A model generated the notes under the pieces. That model had not been told where the DNA came from. It ran no database searches and saw only the letters and a program-made list of their open reading frames with translations. A stretch of DNA of 64,000 nucleotides from an uncultured Clostridia bacterium. Its GTDB lineage: Bacteria > Bacillota > Clostridia > Christensenellales > Borkfalkiaceae. Each line of letters opens with the position of its first letter. Within the stretch, counting starts at the first letter, position 1. The stretch is from assembly GCA_934254825.1 (NCBI GenBank), contig CAKQMB010000002.1, positions 124,001 to 188,000 on the forward strand, written 5' to 3'. Shown piece after piece: positions 1 through 8,746 of the stretch. The translations under genes and the position numbers were made by a program.

Positions 1-135
1 GGCTATTACAGCAATATGATAACGTTTTAATGCGGACGAATATGCGGTCGGGTGTGAATACGGATTTTAAAACATAACGAAAAACCGAAAAGATAAAGAA
101 AAACGAAAAGGATTTCGAAAATCTTTGAAATTTCG

Positions 136-164
136 TTGACTAAACGGGTTTTATAAAGTATACT
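136..164 (+). promoter_or_regulatory. Sigma-A promoter of the small membrane protein gene
   Basis: TTGACT at 136-141 and TATACT at 159-164 are separated by exactly 17 bp. A ribosome binding site and the ATG of the small membrane protein follow about 40 bp downstream. No gene is visible in the first 200 bases of the window. Confidence 0.7.
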
Positions 165-203
165 TTATTTATATGTCAAATAAACATTAAAGGAGAGAGT
201 AAA

Positions 204-443
204 ATGAAATTTGACAAATGGTTTAACAGTCAATCGGTACTTCTGAAAGCCATACTTCTCATCATTCCCTTCGTAGGTTGGGTTGTTGAATGTCTTGTAA
301 GACTTTCGGTTATGCTTCGCACCAAGAGCGTGGTTCACATCGTTGTGTTCCTTCTGTTCCTTTTCGTTGGTTGGACTGAGGTTCTCTGCATAATAGATTT
401 CATCTATATGCTTTTAACGGGTCACCTTATTCTGGCAGACTAA
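204..443 (+). CDS. Small two-helix membrane protein, function unknown
   Basis: This 79-residue protein has two hydrophobic stretches (about residues 14-33 and 43-73), so it is probably an integral membrane protein with a short charged loop (MLRTKS) between the helices. AGGAGAGAG lies just upstream of the ATG, a promoter lies at 136-164 and a strong terminator follows at 463-500, so it is a complete monocistronic gene. I do not recognise a family. No cysteine pairs, catalytic motifs or signal peptidase site are visible, and it may be a small toxin-like or regulatory membrane peptide, but nothing in the sequence shows that. Confidence 0.7.
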   Translation: MKFDKWFNSQSVLLKAILLIIPFVGWVVECLVRLSVMLRTKSVVHIVVFLLFLFVGWTEVLCIIDFIYMLLTGHLILAD

Positions 444-462
444 TTTAAAACTAAAAGCTTTA

Positions 463-500
463 AACGCCGCCGCGAAATTTTTCGCGGCGGCGTTTTTGTG
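463..500 (+). terminator. Intrinsic terminator
   Basis: A GC-rich inverted repeat (AACGCCGCCGCGAAA pairing with TTCGCGGCGGCGTT) with a T-rich loop is followed by TTTTTG. It ends the small membrane protein transcript, and from the other strand it may also stop the convergent MATE gene, which ends at 513. Confidence 0.85.
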
Positions 501-512
501 TTTAGATAAGAT

Positions 513-1940
513 TTATAAAGCCTTTTCGGCGGTTAAAACGTTTTCTTCGGATATTTCTTTAAATGCCGATCTCAACGAACCGACGAGCATAAAAAGCGAA
601 ATTATCGCCGTTAAAACTTCGGCTATCGGGAACGTGAACCAGAAATTGCCGACAACTCCGTCGCTAAGGCAAAATATAATCGCGAACGGAACGAGAAAAA
701 TTATAAGCCTTAAAAGCGAAATCACGATAGGTTTGAACACGTTTCCGAGTCCTTGCAAAACGCCCTGAACGGCAACGCTTATACCCATAAACGCATAGCC
801 GATCGTTGAAATTCTTATCGCGCGTTCGCAGGCGGAGAGTATGTCGGCTTTGGCGATGCCGTCTCCCGAAATTTCGGGGAGAGAAAGTCCGAACAGCTTA
901 GAAACGGGAACGGCGCAAAGTTGCAAAATCAAAGTTATCGCAAGACATAAAACGACAGAATCTATAAGACCGAAAAATGCGGTTTGTTTAAGTCGCTTCT
1001 TGCTTTGAAGTCCGAAATTGTAGGAAGTGATCGTGATAAGCGTGTTGCTCAGCCCGAAGCAGGCGAAAAGCGCGGTTTGCATGATTTTATAGTAAATACC
1101 GAAAGCGTTCACCATAAGGGCGGCGGTCACGGCGTTTTCTATCAGTCTGAAAATTTGCAGAACGACGAACATCATAACGGCGAGAAGAGCTTGCATTATC
1201 GCCGCGGGTACGCCTATTTTGTAAATCGCGCCGATAAGTTTTCCGCGCGGGCGGATATATATCGGGTTTCCGTCAATTTCCTTATTGCAAAAGTAATGAA
1301 CGAGGGCTGCGACCAGGAGCGAAAGAACCTGACCGATGATCGTCGCGTAAGCCGCCCCTTTAACTCCGCCGTCGATAACTATAACGAAAACATAATCGAG
1401 AATAATATTCGCCGCCGCGCCCGAGATCTGCGCGAGCATAGTGTGTACGGTTTTTCCCGTCGCTTGCAGAAATCTTTCGTAAACGGTGTAACCTATCGAA
1501 CCGAACGAAAGGCAACAGCAGATCCGGAGATAATCTGCGCCCATTTTTATAACCGTCTCGTCCGAAGAGGTGAGCCGCATATAAGGCTCGGCGAGAAACA
1601 ACCCGAAAACGAGGAAAACGGCGTAAATAACGGCGGCGAGGAAAATTCCGTTCCCCGCTATTTTATTTACCGTTTCGAAGTCCTTTTCGCCGAGTTTTCT
1701 CGATAAAAGAGCGTTTATCCCCACGCCCGTGCCTACGCCTACGGCAATCATAAGTATCTGAACGGGAAATGCCGCGGTAAGGGCGGCGTTGCCGTAAGTT
1801 CCCGCTTTCGAGTTTATGACGAAAACGGTATCGACGACATTGTAAATTGCTTGAAGCATCATCGAAAGTATCATCGGAAGACCCATCGACCAAATGAGCT
1901 TTCCGACGCTTTGAACGCCGAGTTTGTTTGCTTTTTCCAT
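513..1940 (-). CDS. MATE family efflux transporter
   Basis: The 475-residue product is the usual length for a MATE exporter and shows about twelve hydrophobic segments in two homologous halves. The N-terminus (GLPMILSMMLQAIYNVVDTVFV) is a typical first MATE helix, followed by GVGVGINALLSRKLGEKD. Members expel cationic drugs or metabolites across the cytoplasmic membrane in exchange for Na+ or H+. I chose the ATG at 1940 because GAAGGAG lies 7 bp upstream; a longer frame to 1994 would add 18 charged residues and has no such site. The gene stands alone and converges on the preceding small gene. The substrate cannot be told from sequence. Confidence 0.9.
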   Translation of the reverse strand: MEKANKLGVQSVGKLIWSMGLPMILSMMLQAIYNVVDTVFVINSKAGTYGNAALTAAFPVQILMIAVGVGTGVGINALLSRKLGEKDFETVNKIAGNGIFLAAVIYAVFLVFGLFLAEPYMRLTSSDETVIKMGADYLRICCCLSFGSIGYTVYERFLQATGKTVHTMLAQISGAAANIILDYVFVIVIDGGVKGAAYATIIGQVLSLLVAALVHYFCNKEIDGNPIYIRPRGKLIGAIYKIGVPAAIMQALLAVMMFVVLQIFRLIENAVTAALMVNAFGIYYKIMQTALFACFGLSNTLITITSYNFGLQSKKRLKQTAFFGLIDSVVLCLAITLILQLCAVPVSKLFGLSLPEISGDGIAKADILSACERAIRISTIGYAFMGISVAVQGVLQGLGNVFKPIVISLLRLIIFLVPFAIIFCLSDGVVGNFWFTFPIAEVLTAIISLFMLVGSLRSAFKEISEENVLTAEKAL

Positions 1941-2261
1941 TTTTTTGCTCCTTCTCGGGCTTTGCCGACAAAACATTGCTATTTTGTCGGGCATAATAAA
2001 AGCCCGAATTTAAAAATTAAATCCGGACTTACGCCTTCGAAGTTTATTTCTGCGGCTACACGATTTGTAATTATTTTAGCGTAAAATTTTAAATTTGTCA
2101 AATATGATTTGAAAATTCGTCGTTTGTTTTTTAAGCTTTGCGAGAATAACACAAACTATGGTACGGCATTGATTGACTTTCGCGCGATAAAATGCTATCA
2201 TATCGTCGAATACTTCGAAAATTTACGATCGTAAAAGATATTTTTTAAAAGGCGTTATACT

Positions 2262-3305
2262 ATGGAAAAAATAGTGATGTACTTGTTGTTCGTCGTCGGC
2301 GTCGTCCTTATCGTCAAGGGCGGGGACTGGTTCGTGGACGGAGCCGTGTGGCTCGCGGAAGTAACCAAAATCCCCAAATTCATTATCGGCGCGACGATTG
2401 TGAGCCTTGCCACAACTTTGCCCGAAATAATCGTTTCCACGATTGCCGCCGTCGAGGGGCATAATATACTCGTTTCGGGCGTGGGAAATTATATAGCCGC
2501 TTCGCAGGATAAAGTCGGTATGGCGATAGGTAACGGAATAGGCTCCGTTATCTGCAACACCGCGCTTATTTTAGCGGTGAGCATAACGTTTATGCCTATC
2601 GCCGCGGAGAGAAAAAGTTTCGCGCCCAAGGGATTTTTGCTTTTAGCCGCTCTTATAGCGTTGTTTGCGTTTTCGCTCGGCGGAAATTTCCCGATTGCGG
2701 GAGCCGTCGTTCTTATAGCTATTTTCGCGCTTTATATTGCGGAAAATATCCGTTCGGCGAAAAATCAACCGACCCCGGAAGTTGTTCCCGAAGCCGCCGC
2801 GGAAGCCGTTGCGACCGATAAAAAATCGGTTGTCATAAACATTTTGAAAGTTGTTTTCGGCGCGGCGTGCATAGTTTTCGGCTCTCAGCTTCTTGTCGAT
2901 AACGGCAGTAAAATAGCTTCGTCCTGGGGCGTTCCGGAAGCCGTGATCGGCGTTACGATAGTTGCCGTCGGCACCTCTCTTCCCGAGCTTGTAACCGCGA
3001 TTACCTCGCTTATCAAAAAGCAGTCCGATATGTCCGTCGGTAACGTGATCGGCGCGAACGTTATAGACACCACGCTTATTCTCGCCGTCTGTTCCTTTGT
3101 TTACGGCGGGAAATTGCCCGTTTCGGCGCAGAATATCTATCTCGATTTCCCCGTCGCCATTCTCGTTACGTTAATCGCCGTCGTTCCCACCGTTGTTTGT
3201 AAAAAATTCAAACGCTGGCAGGGAATAGTTATGCTTTGTATTTATCTTGCGTACCTTATCCTGGTTACCGTCGGTCTCGATTGGTATCTCGGGCTTTTCG
3301 CCTAA
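2262..3305 (+). CDS. Calcium/sodium antiporter (CaCA family, YrbG-like)
   Basis: The 347-residue membrane protein has two internally homologous halves, each with the signature alpha-repeat of the Ca/cation antiporter superfamily: TTLPEI near residue 52 and GTSLPEL near residue 240, each next to a GN(G/V)IG motif. The acidic residues in the repeats bind the exchanged cations. A hydrophilic, alanine- and glutamate-rich loop (about residues 165-190) joins the halves. It probably exchanges Ca2+ against Na+ at the cytoplasmic membrane. It sits 34 bp before prmA in the same direction and probably shares a transcript with it. Confidence 0.9.
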   Translation: MEKIVMYLLFVVGVVLIVKGGDWFVDGAVWLAEVTKIPKFIIGATIVSLATTLPEIIVSTIAAVEGHNILVSGVGNYIAASQDKVGMAIGNGIGSVICNTALILAVSITFMPIAAERKSFAPKGFLLLAALIALFAFSLGGNFPIAGAVVLIAIFALYIAENIRSAKNQPTPEVVPEAAAEAVATDKKSVVINILKVVFGAACIVFGSQLLVDNGSKIASSWGVPEAVIGVTIVAVGTSLPELVTAITSLIKKQSDMSVGNVIGANVIDTTLILAVCSFVYGGKLPVSAQNIYLDFPVAILVTLIAVVPTVVCKKFKRWQGIVMLCIYLAYLILVTVGLDWYLGLFA

Positions 3306-3339
3306 TCTCGGGCTTTTTGCTTTACAAAGAGGAGAACAT

Positions 3340-4308
3340 ATGAAATTTACCGAACTTACCGTGTCCACGACTTCCGCTTGTCAGGAACTCGTTGCGGACA
3401 TTATGTGGAATTATACGAATTACGGCGTGGCGATATCCGACGTTTTAGACGTAGCCGAGCTTATCAACGACAGAAAATCTACCTGGGATTACGTCGACGA
3501 CGCCGTTTTAAAGGAGCTTAACCGAAACGTTACGCTCGTTAAAGCCTATATCCCTCTCGACATAACCGACGAAACGGTCAAAAAAATCACCGCAGACCTC
3601 GAAACTCTGAAAGAAAATTGCAAGGGGAATATCGAAACGGGGAGCTTGGAGACCGTCAAAAGAATAGTCGACGGCGACGACTGGATAGAAATATGGCGTA
3701 AGCATTACCGCCCGATAGAACTCGGAAACGTGCTTATCTGCCCCGCGTGGATAGAAAGAAAACCCAAAGAAGGGCAGATAGAAGTCATTATCGACAGCAA
3801 CATGGCTTTCGGTACGGGCGAACACGAAACCACTTCTATGGTTATTTCGCTTATGCAGAAATATATCGCGGACGCGGAAACGGTTATAGACGTAGGCACG
3901 GGCAGCGGAATTCTCGGCATTGCCGCCGCGAAACTCGGCGCGAAAAAAGTCGTTATGACCGATATAGATTACGTCGCCGTAAAGTCCGCGAAGCACAACT
4001 GCGAGATAAACGGCGTGAGCGACAAATGCGAAGTAGACCTCAATAACCTTCTCGACGATAAGAACATAACGGGTGATCTCGTGCTTGCGAACATCACCGC
4101 GGACGTACTTCTCATATTGTCCGAGTCTATCCCCAAACACGTTAAAAACGGGGGCGTTATGGTGATGAGCGGAATTATAAAAAGCCGCGTTAATGAAGTT
4201 ATAGACAGGTATTCGTCGATCGATTTCGTTTTGGAAGACAGAAAAGACGAGGGCGAATGGATAGCTCTCGTTATGAGAAAAAAAGGCGGGGAGAACGATC
4301 GGAAATGA
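3340..4308 (+). CDS. prmA: Ribosomal protein L11 methyltransferase
   Basis: PrmA uses S-adenosylmethionine to methylate lysines and the N-terminal amine of ribosomal protein L11. The 322-residue product has the family layout: a small N-terminal substrate-recognition domain (about 1-100), then a Rossmann-type methyltransferase domain with the SAM-binding loop VIDVGTGSGILGIAAAKLG (about 183-201) and the motif LANITADVLL (about 250). The start at 3340 has GAGGAG immediately upstream; a longer frame runs back into the antiporter gene but lacks a site. Its last codons overlap the start of mtaB (ATGA), which indicates translational coupling. Confidence 0.9.
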   Translation: MKFTELTVSTTSACQELVADIMWNYTNYGVAISDVLDVAELINDRKSTWDYVDDAVLKELNRNVTLVKAYIPLDITDETVKKITADLETLKENCKGNIETGSLETVKRIVDGDDWIEIWRKHYRPIELGNVLICPAWIERKPKEGQIEVIIDSNMAFGTGEHETTSMVISLMQKYIADAETVIDVGTGSGILGIAAAKLGAKKVVMTDIDYVAVKSAKHNCEINGVSDKCEVDLNNLLDDKNITGDLVLANITADVLLILSESIPKHVKNGGVMVMSGIIKSRVNEVIDRYSSIDFVLEDRKDEGEWIALVMRKKGGENDRK

Positions 4309-5540
4309 AAGCCGTTGTATTCACGCTCGGTTGCAAGGTGAACAGTTACGAAAGCGAGTCGCTTATTTCGGGTCTTAAAGAAAAAGGTTACGAAACGAGC
4401 GAAGAGTTGGGCTATGCCGATCTGTACGTCATAAACACCTGTGCCGTCACCGCGGAAGCGGAAAAGAAATCCCGCCAGACGATCGCGAGGGCGCGGAAAT
4501 TCAACGAAAACGCCAAAATCATCGTAACTGGGTGCGCGTCGCAGAAAGTTCCCGAGGATTTTTTGAAGAAAAAAGGCGTAACGCTCGTCACGGGAGCGAA
4601 GTCCAAGGACAGAATTTTGTCTATGCTCGACTCGGAAGGGGTAAATATCGTCGAAGAGGACGAATATTACGAGGAGTTCATTCCCGAAAGGTCGGACAGA
4701 ACGAGGGCGTTTATTAAGGTCGAGGACGGTTGCAACAACTTTTGCAGTTACTGCATTATTCCTTATTTAAGAGGCAGGGTTCGTTCGAGAAATCCCGAAA
4801 ACGCCGTTAAGGAAATCAAGGCTTTAAACCCGCTCGAAGCGGTTATTACGGGTATAAATCTCTCGTCTTATAATTACAACAATTTGGGGTTTAAAGAACT
4901 TATAGACCGACTTATAGACGTTGATTGCCGCATAAGGCTCGGGTCTTTGGAAGTTAACGTCATAACGGAGGAGTTTTTGAAGTCTTTGAAAAAACTCAAA
5001 GATTTCGCCCCGCATTTTCACTTGTCGCTTCAATCGGGATCGACGGCTGTTTTGAAGAGTATGAACCGCCGTTACACCGCGGAAGAGTTTCTGGATAAGT
5101 GCGGACTTATAAGAAAGTATTTCCCGACCGCCGCGCTCACGACGGATATAATAGTCGGATATTCCACGGAAACGGAAGAGAATTTCGAAGAGTCGCTCGA
5201 AACGGCGAGAAAGGCGGGGTTTGCGGATATTCATTGCTTCCCGTATTCAAAACGCGAAGGCACGGCAGGGGCGAAGCTCAAAGAAATTCCGCATGAGGTC
5301 AAAGCCGAGAGAACGGAAAGAATGCTCGCGCTTAAAAAAGAGCTTAAAAGCAAGTATATTGCCGAAAATATCGGCGAAATCCGCTATCTCGTTCCCGAAG
5401 AAACCGAGGACGGATATCTTGCGGGTTACACCGAAAATTACGTTCGCTGCTATGTTAAATCGGATTTTGTAAGAAAAAAACTCAAAGTCAGGCTCGTCGA
5501 ACCGTTCAGGGACGGCGCGCTGGCGGAAATAATCGAATAA
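4305..5540 (+). CDS. mtaB: tRNA ct6A37 methylthiotransferase MtaB
   Basis: This radical-SAM enzyme adds a methylthio group to t6A37 of tRNAs reading ANN codons. The 411-residue protein has an N-terminal UPF0004 domain whose three cysteines (LGCKVNS, NTCAVTA, TGCASQ) hold the auxiliary iron-sulfur cluster. The radical-SAM motif CNNFCSYC follows near residue 143, and a short TRAM-like RNA-binding tail ends the protein. The subfamily call (MtaB rather than MiaB or RimO) rests on the opening KAVVFTLGCKVNSYESE. The start codon overlaps the prmA stop. prmA-mtaB next to a HIT gene and rpsU is a common Clostridia neighbourhood. Confidence 0.9.
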   Translation: MKAVVFTLGCKVNSYESESLISGLKEKGYETSEELGYADLYVINTCAVTAEAEKKSRQTIARARKFNENAKIIVTGCASQKVPEDFLKKKGVTLVTGAKSKDRILSMLDSEGVNIVEEDEYYEEFIPERSDRTRAFIKVEDGCNNFCSYCIIPYLRGRVRSRNPENAVKEIKALNPLEAVITGINLSSYNYNNLGFKELIDRLIDVDCRIRLGSLEVNVITEEFLKSLKKLKDFAPHFHLSLQSGSTAVLKSMNRRYTAEEFLDKCGLIRKYFPTAALTTDIIVGYSTETEENFEESLETARKAGFADIHCFPYSKREGTAGAKLKEIPHEVKAERTERMLALKKELKSKYIAENIGEIRYLVPEETEDGYLAGYTENYVRCYVKSDFVRKKLKVRLVEPFRDGALAEIIE

Positions 5541-5552
5541 AAGGAGAAAATT

Positions 5553-5894
5553 ATGGAAGATTGTTTGTTTTGTAAATTCGCAGGCGGCGAAATAGCCGTA
5601 AACAAGGTGTTCGAGAACGACGATTTTATCATCATAAGGGATATCAACCCGCAGGCTAAAAATCATTTTCTCGCAATCCCCAAAAAACATTTCAAATATC
5701 TTGCCGAAATGACGGCGGAAGACAGCGAAATGCTCGGCAGAATTTTGAAGACCATATCGTCGCTTACCGATTTGTTGGAACTCGGCGGCGGTTACAGACT
5801 CGTCATAAATCAGGGCGACGACGCCGGTCAGACCGTTCCGCACCTACATATCCATATCCTTTCGGGTCAGAAAATGGGTTGGCAACCCGCTTAA
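5553..5894 (+). CDS. HIT family nucleotide-binding hydrolase
   Basis: The 113-residue protein has the full histidine-triad motif HLHIHIL near residue 98, preceded by the family hallmark DINPQAKNHFLAIPKKH. HIT proteins of this Hint-like class hydrolyse nucleoside phosphoramidates such as AMP-lysine. An AAAGGAG site lies ahead of the ATG, only 12 bp after mtaB, so it is the last gene of the prmA-mtaB operon. The next gene, rpsU, has its own promoter. Confidence 0.92.
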   Translation: MEDCLFCKFAGGEIAVNKVFENDDFIIIRDINPQAKNHFLAIPKKHFKYLAEMTAEDSEMLGRILKTISSLTDLLELGGGYRLVINQGDDAGQTVPHLHIHILSGQKMGWQPA

Positions 5895-5968
5895 AACCGA
5901 ATTTCGCCCGGGTTTGAGACCGATTGCGGGTCGAAATCCGTCGAAAATAATTTTTCGGTGAAAAATGC

Positions 5969-5997
5969 TTGACATAATTTTACTTGTTTGCTATAAT
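5969..5997 (+). promoter_or_regulatory. Consensus sigma-A promoter for rpsU
   Basis: TTGACA (5969-5974) and TATAAT (5992-5997) are both perfect and lie 17 bp apart. This is the strongest promoter form and fits the high expression of a ribosomal protein. Confidence 0.9.
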
Positions 5998-6044
5998 TTG
6001 TTCGCTTTTAACACTGAGCCTATGGGCAAAGGAGGGTTGAGGAT

Positions 6045-6224
6045 ATGTCCACTATCAGAGTCGGTGAAAACGAGTCGCTTGACAACGCGCTCCGCAGATT
6101 TAAGAGAAAGTGTTCGAGAGACGGCATAATCGGTGATTTGCGCCGCAAAGAGCATTACGAGAAACCTTCCGTCAGACGTAAAAAGAAGGCGGAGGCTGCA
6201 AGAAAGAGAAGTATTAAAGGCTGA
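6045..6224 (+). CDS. rpsU: 30S ribosomal protein S21
   Basis: This 59-residue basic protein starts MSTIRVGENESLDNALRRFK and has the S21 core KRKCSRDGIIGDLRRKEHYEKPS and a lysine/arginine-rich tail. S21 sits on the platform of the small subunit and helps mRNA binding at initiation. GGAGGG lies 9-14 bp before the ATG. It is transcribed from the consensus promoter at 5969 and is followed by a terminator at 6272, so it forms its own unit. Confidence 0.95.
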   Translation: MSTIRVGENESLDNALRRFKRKCSRDGIIGDLRRKEHYEKPSVRRKKKAEAARKRSIKG

Positions 6225-6271
6225 TTTAACGGCACACGCTTTTCGATAAAACTTAAAAATTAAGTTTATTT

Positions 6272-6304
6272 ACATCCGAAGAAACGTTCGGGTGTATTTT
6301 TTTT
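6272..6304 (+). terminator. Terminator after rpsU
   Basis: ACATCCGAA pairs with TTCGGGTGT (one G-T wobble) around a six-base loop and is followed by eight T residues within ten bases. A smaller palindrome (ACTTAAAAATTAAGT) lies just before it. Confidence 0.75.
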
Positions 6305-6343
6305 ACTCCCGATAAATCAATTTTTATATGAGGAGTAAATATT

Positions 6344-6751
6344 ATGGCAGTTGCGAAAAGTATCAAATCGGCGGCGAAAGAGGCTAAAAAACGCTTGAAA
6401 TCGAGATTCTGGGAGGATTACCGCAAGGAAGTGGAAAGCGGCGTTAAAAAGGCGGAAGAAGAGGGCATAGCTACCTTGGGCGTCGAAAATTATTTCAGAA
6501 AAATGATCGTAAGGTCGGTAAATAAACCCGCCGAGGACGAGGAAAAGTTTTACGCCGAAGTGAAAGCCATGCTGGACGAAGAAGGCGAAAAGCCTTCGGA
6601 CGCGCTCGACAGGCTTATGGACAAAAAGCTTTTTTATTCTCTCGATTACGTTCAGCGGGAGAGGTATTTGTTTGTTCTCTCCGAAAAATATCTTAAATGT
6701 TTAGCTCGTTACGACGAGGAACGCGGCATAGAAAAACGCCTCGGCAGATAA
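6344..6751 (+). CDS. Uncharacterised charged alpha-helical protein
   Basis: This 135-residue soluble protein is rich in lysine, glutamate and arginine, with no signal peptide, membrane segment or cysteine pair. Predicted character is almost wholly helical. A GAGGAG site precedes the ATG. YqeY often follows rpsU in Firmicutes, but this protein lacks the YqeY sequence pattern, so I do not assign it. It ends with a tyrosine-rich YVQRERYLFVLSEKYLKC segment, and function is unknown. Confidence 0.7.
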   Translation: MAVAKSIKSAAKEAKKRLKSRFWEDYRKEVESGVKKAEEEGIATLGVENYFRKMIVRSVNKPAEDEEKFYAEVKAMLDEEGEKPSDALDRLMDKKLFYSLDYVQRERYLFVLSEKYLKCLARYDEERGIEKRLGR

Positions 6752-6864
6752 TTTTTACTTATTCTTTTCGGCTATATTATCCTTTTCGCTTGCTTCTTAG
6801 CCTGTAACGGACTATAATATTATTTAATAAACCTGTTCAAAACAGGCTGAAATAAGGGGCATTT

Positions 6865-7177
6865 ATGAGAAGAATAAAAGAACTGCGTAAGCGAAAGGTT
6901 TAAGTCAGGCGGAACTTGCGAAAATCCTCGGGTACAATCAAATCGCTATCGGCAAATATGAACGCGGCGAACTTGAACCGAGCGTTGAAACTATGGGAAA
7001 ACTCTGTGATTGATAGATTATCTGGTTAGCAGAGAAGACGATTTCGGGAACGTGACCGTGGTTAAAGCGAGCGACTTGTCCGAGGATGAAAAGTTTATTC
7101 TCGAAGCTTTCGGGCGGCTTAGCGATAAACAGAAAAACGCGGTTAAGCTCTTTGTTTCGGGGCTTTTATCCGAATAA
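6865..7177 (+). pseudogene. Decayed XRE-type transcriptional regulator
   Basis: Three short reading-frame pieces together spell an XRE regulator. MRRIKELRKRKV stops at 6901. A shifted frame gives KGLSQAELAKILGYNQIAIG and then KYERGELEPSVETMGKLCD. A third gives IDYLVSREDDFGNVTVV and a tail ending FVSGLLSE at 7177. At least one single-base shift near 6893 and a small deletion near 7008 are needed to explain this. Homology to the common short-HTH-plus-tail regulators is inferred from the SQAELAKIL and KYERGELEPS motifs. It is probably not functional. Confidence 0.75.
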
Positions 7178-7199
7178 ATCCGAATAAAAAAGATTTTAT

Positions 7200-7244
7200 A
7201 AGGCTTTTTACGCAGAAAATATTTCTGCGGCGAAAGCCTTTTTT
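7200..7244 (+). terminator. Terminator after the XRE pseudogene
   Basis: A long imperfect hairpin has AAGGCTTT at the base and CGCAGAAA/TTTCTGCG inside, and the 3' arm runs into TTTTTT. Confidence 0.75.
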
Positions 7245-7311
7245 CATTACGGCAGACTTATTGACAGTTTGACGGTCTTATTGTATAATGTAATGCAGAG
7301 GAGACAAAATT

Positions 7312-8688
7312 ATGAAAAAAAGTATTTTTGCGTTGTTGGCGGCGGTTGTTATTGCCTGCGTTTCGGGGAGCGCATGCTCTGTTCCCGGAAGCAGACCCGT
7401 TAATTCGGATGCGGGTTCTCAAAGCGACGAAAGCCCTTATTCTTCCGCACGAAATGATAACGAGAGTTTGTCGGAGAGTTTCGTCGGGAGCGAAAGCAGA
7501 CTTGAAAGCGATAGCGAAAGTATGTCCGAAAGCGAAGACGATACGGTTGCAAACGACATAAAATGGTTTGAGTTTGTTCTTCTTAACGACGGAAGCGGTT
7601 ATTCCGTTTCTAAACGCTACGATTACAAAGAAGAAACATATCCGAAGAATATATCTATTCCGGGCGTGTATAACGGCAAACCGGTGACGAGTATCCATGA
7701 CAACGCTTTTTACTATTGCGACAGCTTAAAGAGCGTTGAATTACCGGGCAGTATAACGACTATCGGAAGATGCGCGTTTATCGGTTGCGGCAGTTTAACA
7801 AGCATAGAAATACCCGACGGCGCAATAAGTATAGGGGAAGGCGCTTTCAGTCGGTGTATCGGGTTGACGAATATGACAATACCCGACAGCGTGAGAAGTA
7901 TCGGCATGAGCGCGTTTTCCGATTGTAACGACAGCATTTATACGCGCGAAAACGGTATAATTTATGTCGATAAATGGGCTGTCGGCGTTGAAAACGGACA
8001 AATCGCTTCGGCAAATATAAAAGTCGGCACGAAGGGTATAGCGAATAGCGTATTTTCGAATTGCGACAACCTGGCGAGCGTGGTAATACCGGACAGCGTA
8101 ATAACAATGGGAAGTTATGCGTTTTACGGTTGCAGGAGCCTAACGAACATTGTAATACCGAACAGCGTGAAAATCATCGAAAGAGGTATGTTTTCCGAAT
8201 GCGACAAATTAACAAGCGTCGGAATACCCGTCGGTGTGACGACTATCGCAGGGTGGGCATTTTCCGATTGCGTCAGTCTGACCGATATCGAAATACCCGT
8301 CGGCGTGACGGATATCGGAGAAAGCGCCTTTTACCATTGTTATAATTTAACGAGCGTGACCATTCCGGACAGCGTGAAAGAATTCGGCGAAAACGCGTTT
8401 TTTATGTGCAAAAGTTTAAAGAGTATCGAAATACCTTCCGGCGTGACGATCATTCGCGATAATACGTTCTGGTTTTGCGATAGTTTGGCGAGCGTCAAGA
8501 TACCGAGCAGCATAACAAGAATAGGGAGTTTCGCGTTCTCGGATTGCGGCAGTTTATCGGACTTTACTTTCGACGGAACTACGGAGCAGTGGAATTCCGT
8601 TACGAAAATTTCGAATTTTCTGAGAAATACAAAGTTAAATGCAATAAGATGTACCGACGGCGACGTTCCGGTGTTGCGGGAAGATTGA
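7312..8688 (+). CDS. BspA-type leucine-rich repeat surface lipoprotein
   Basis: The 458-residue product starts with a hydrophobic signal sequence and a cysteine near residue 22 (SGSACS) that is a plausible though non-canonical lipidation site. A serine/acidic low-complexity linker follows (about 35-80). The rest is about eleven copies of the LRR_5 unit of roughly 23 residues, pattern IPDSVTSIGxxAFxxCxxL. Such proteins are surface-exposed in gut Firmicutes and often bind host proteins or glycans. Residues 200-225 break the repeat. It is followed 58 bp later by another predicted lipoprotein, and the two may be co-expressed. Confidence 0.85.
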   Translation: MKKSIFALLAAVVIACVSGSACSVPGSRPVNSDAGSQSDESPYSSARNDNESLSESFVGSESRLESDSESMSESEDDTVANDIKWFEFVLLNDGSGYSVSKRYDYKEETYPKNISIPGVYNGKPVTSIHDNAFYYCDSLKSVELPGSITTIGRCAFIGCGSLTSIEIPDGAISIGEGAFSRCIGLTNMTIPDSVRSIGMSAFSDCNDSIYTRENGIIYVDKWAVGVENGQIASANIKVGTKGIANSVFSNCDNLASVVIPDSVITMGSYAFYGCRSLTNIVIPNSVKIIERGMFSECDKLTSVGIPVGVTTIAGWAFSDCVSLTDIEIPVGVTDIGESAFYHCYNLTSVTIPDSVKEFGENAFFMCKSLKSIEIPSGVTIIRDNTFWFCDSLASVKIPSSITRIGSFAFSDCGSLSDFTFDGTTEQWNSVTKISNFLRNTKLNAIRCTDGDVPVLRED

Positions 8689-8746
8689 ATAACAATCGAC
8701 AGCAAAAGCTTTCGGCGGCAGAAAAGCCGAAATAAAGGAGGATATT

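Noticed and set aside
6344..6751. Annotation as YqeY (GatB-like)
   Set aside because: The position after rpsU suggests it, but the residues characteristic of YqeY are absent, so it is left as unknown.
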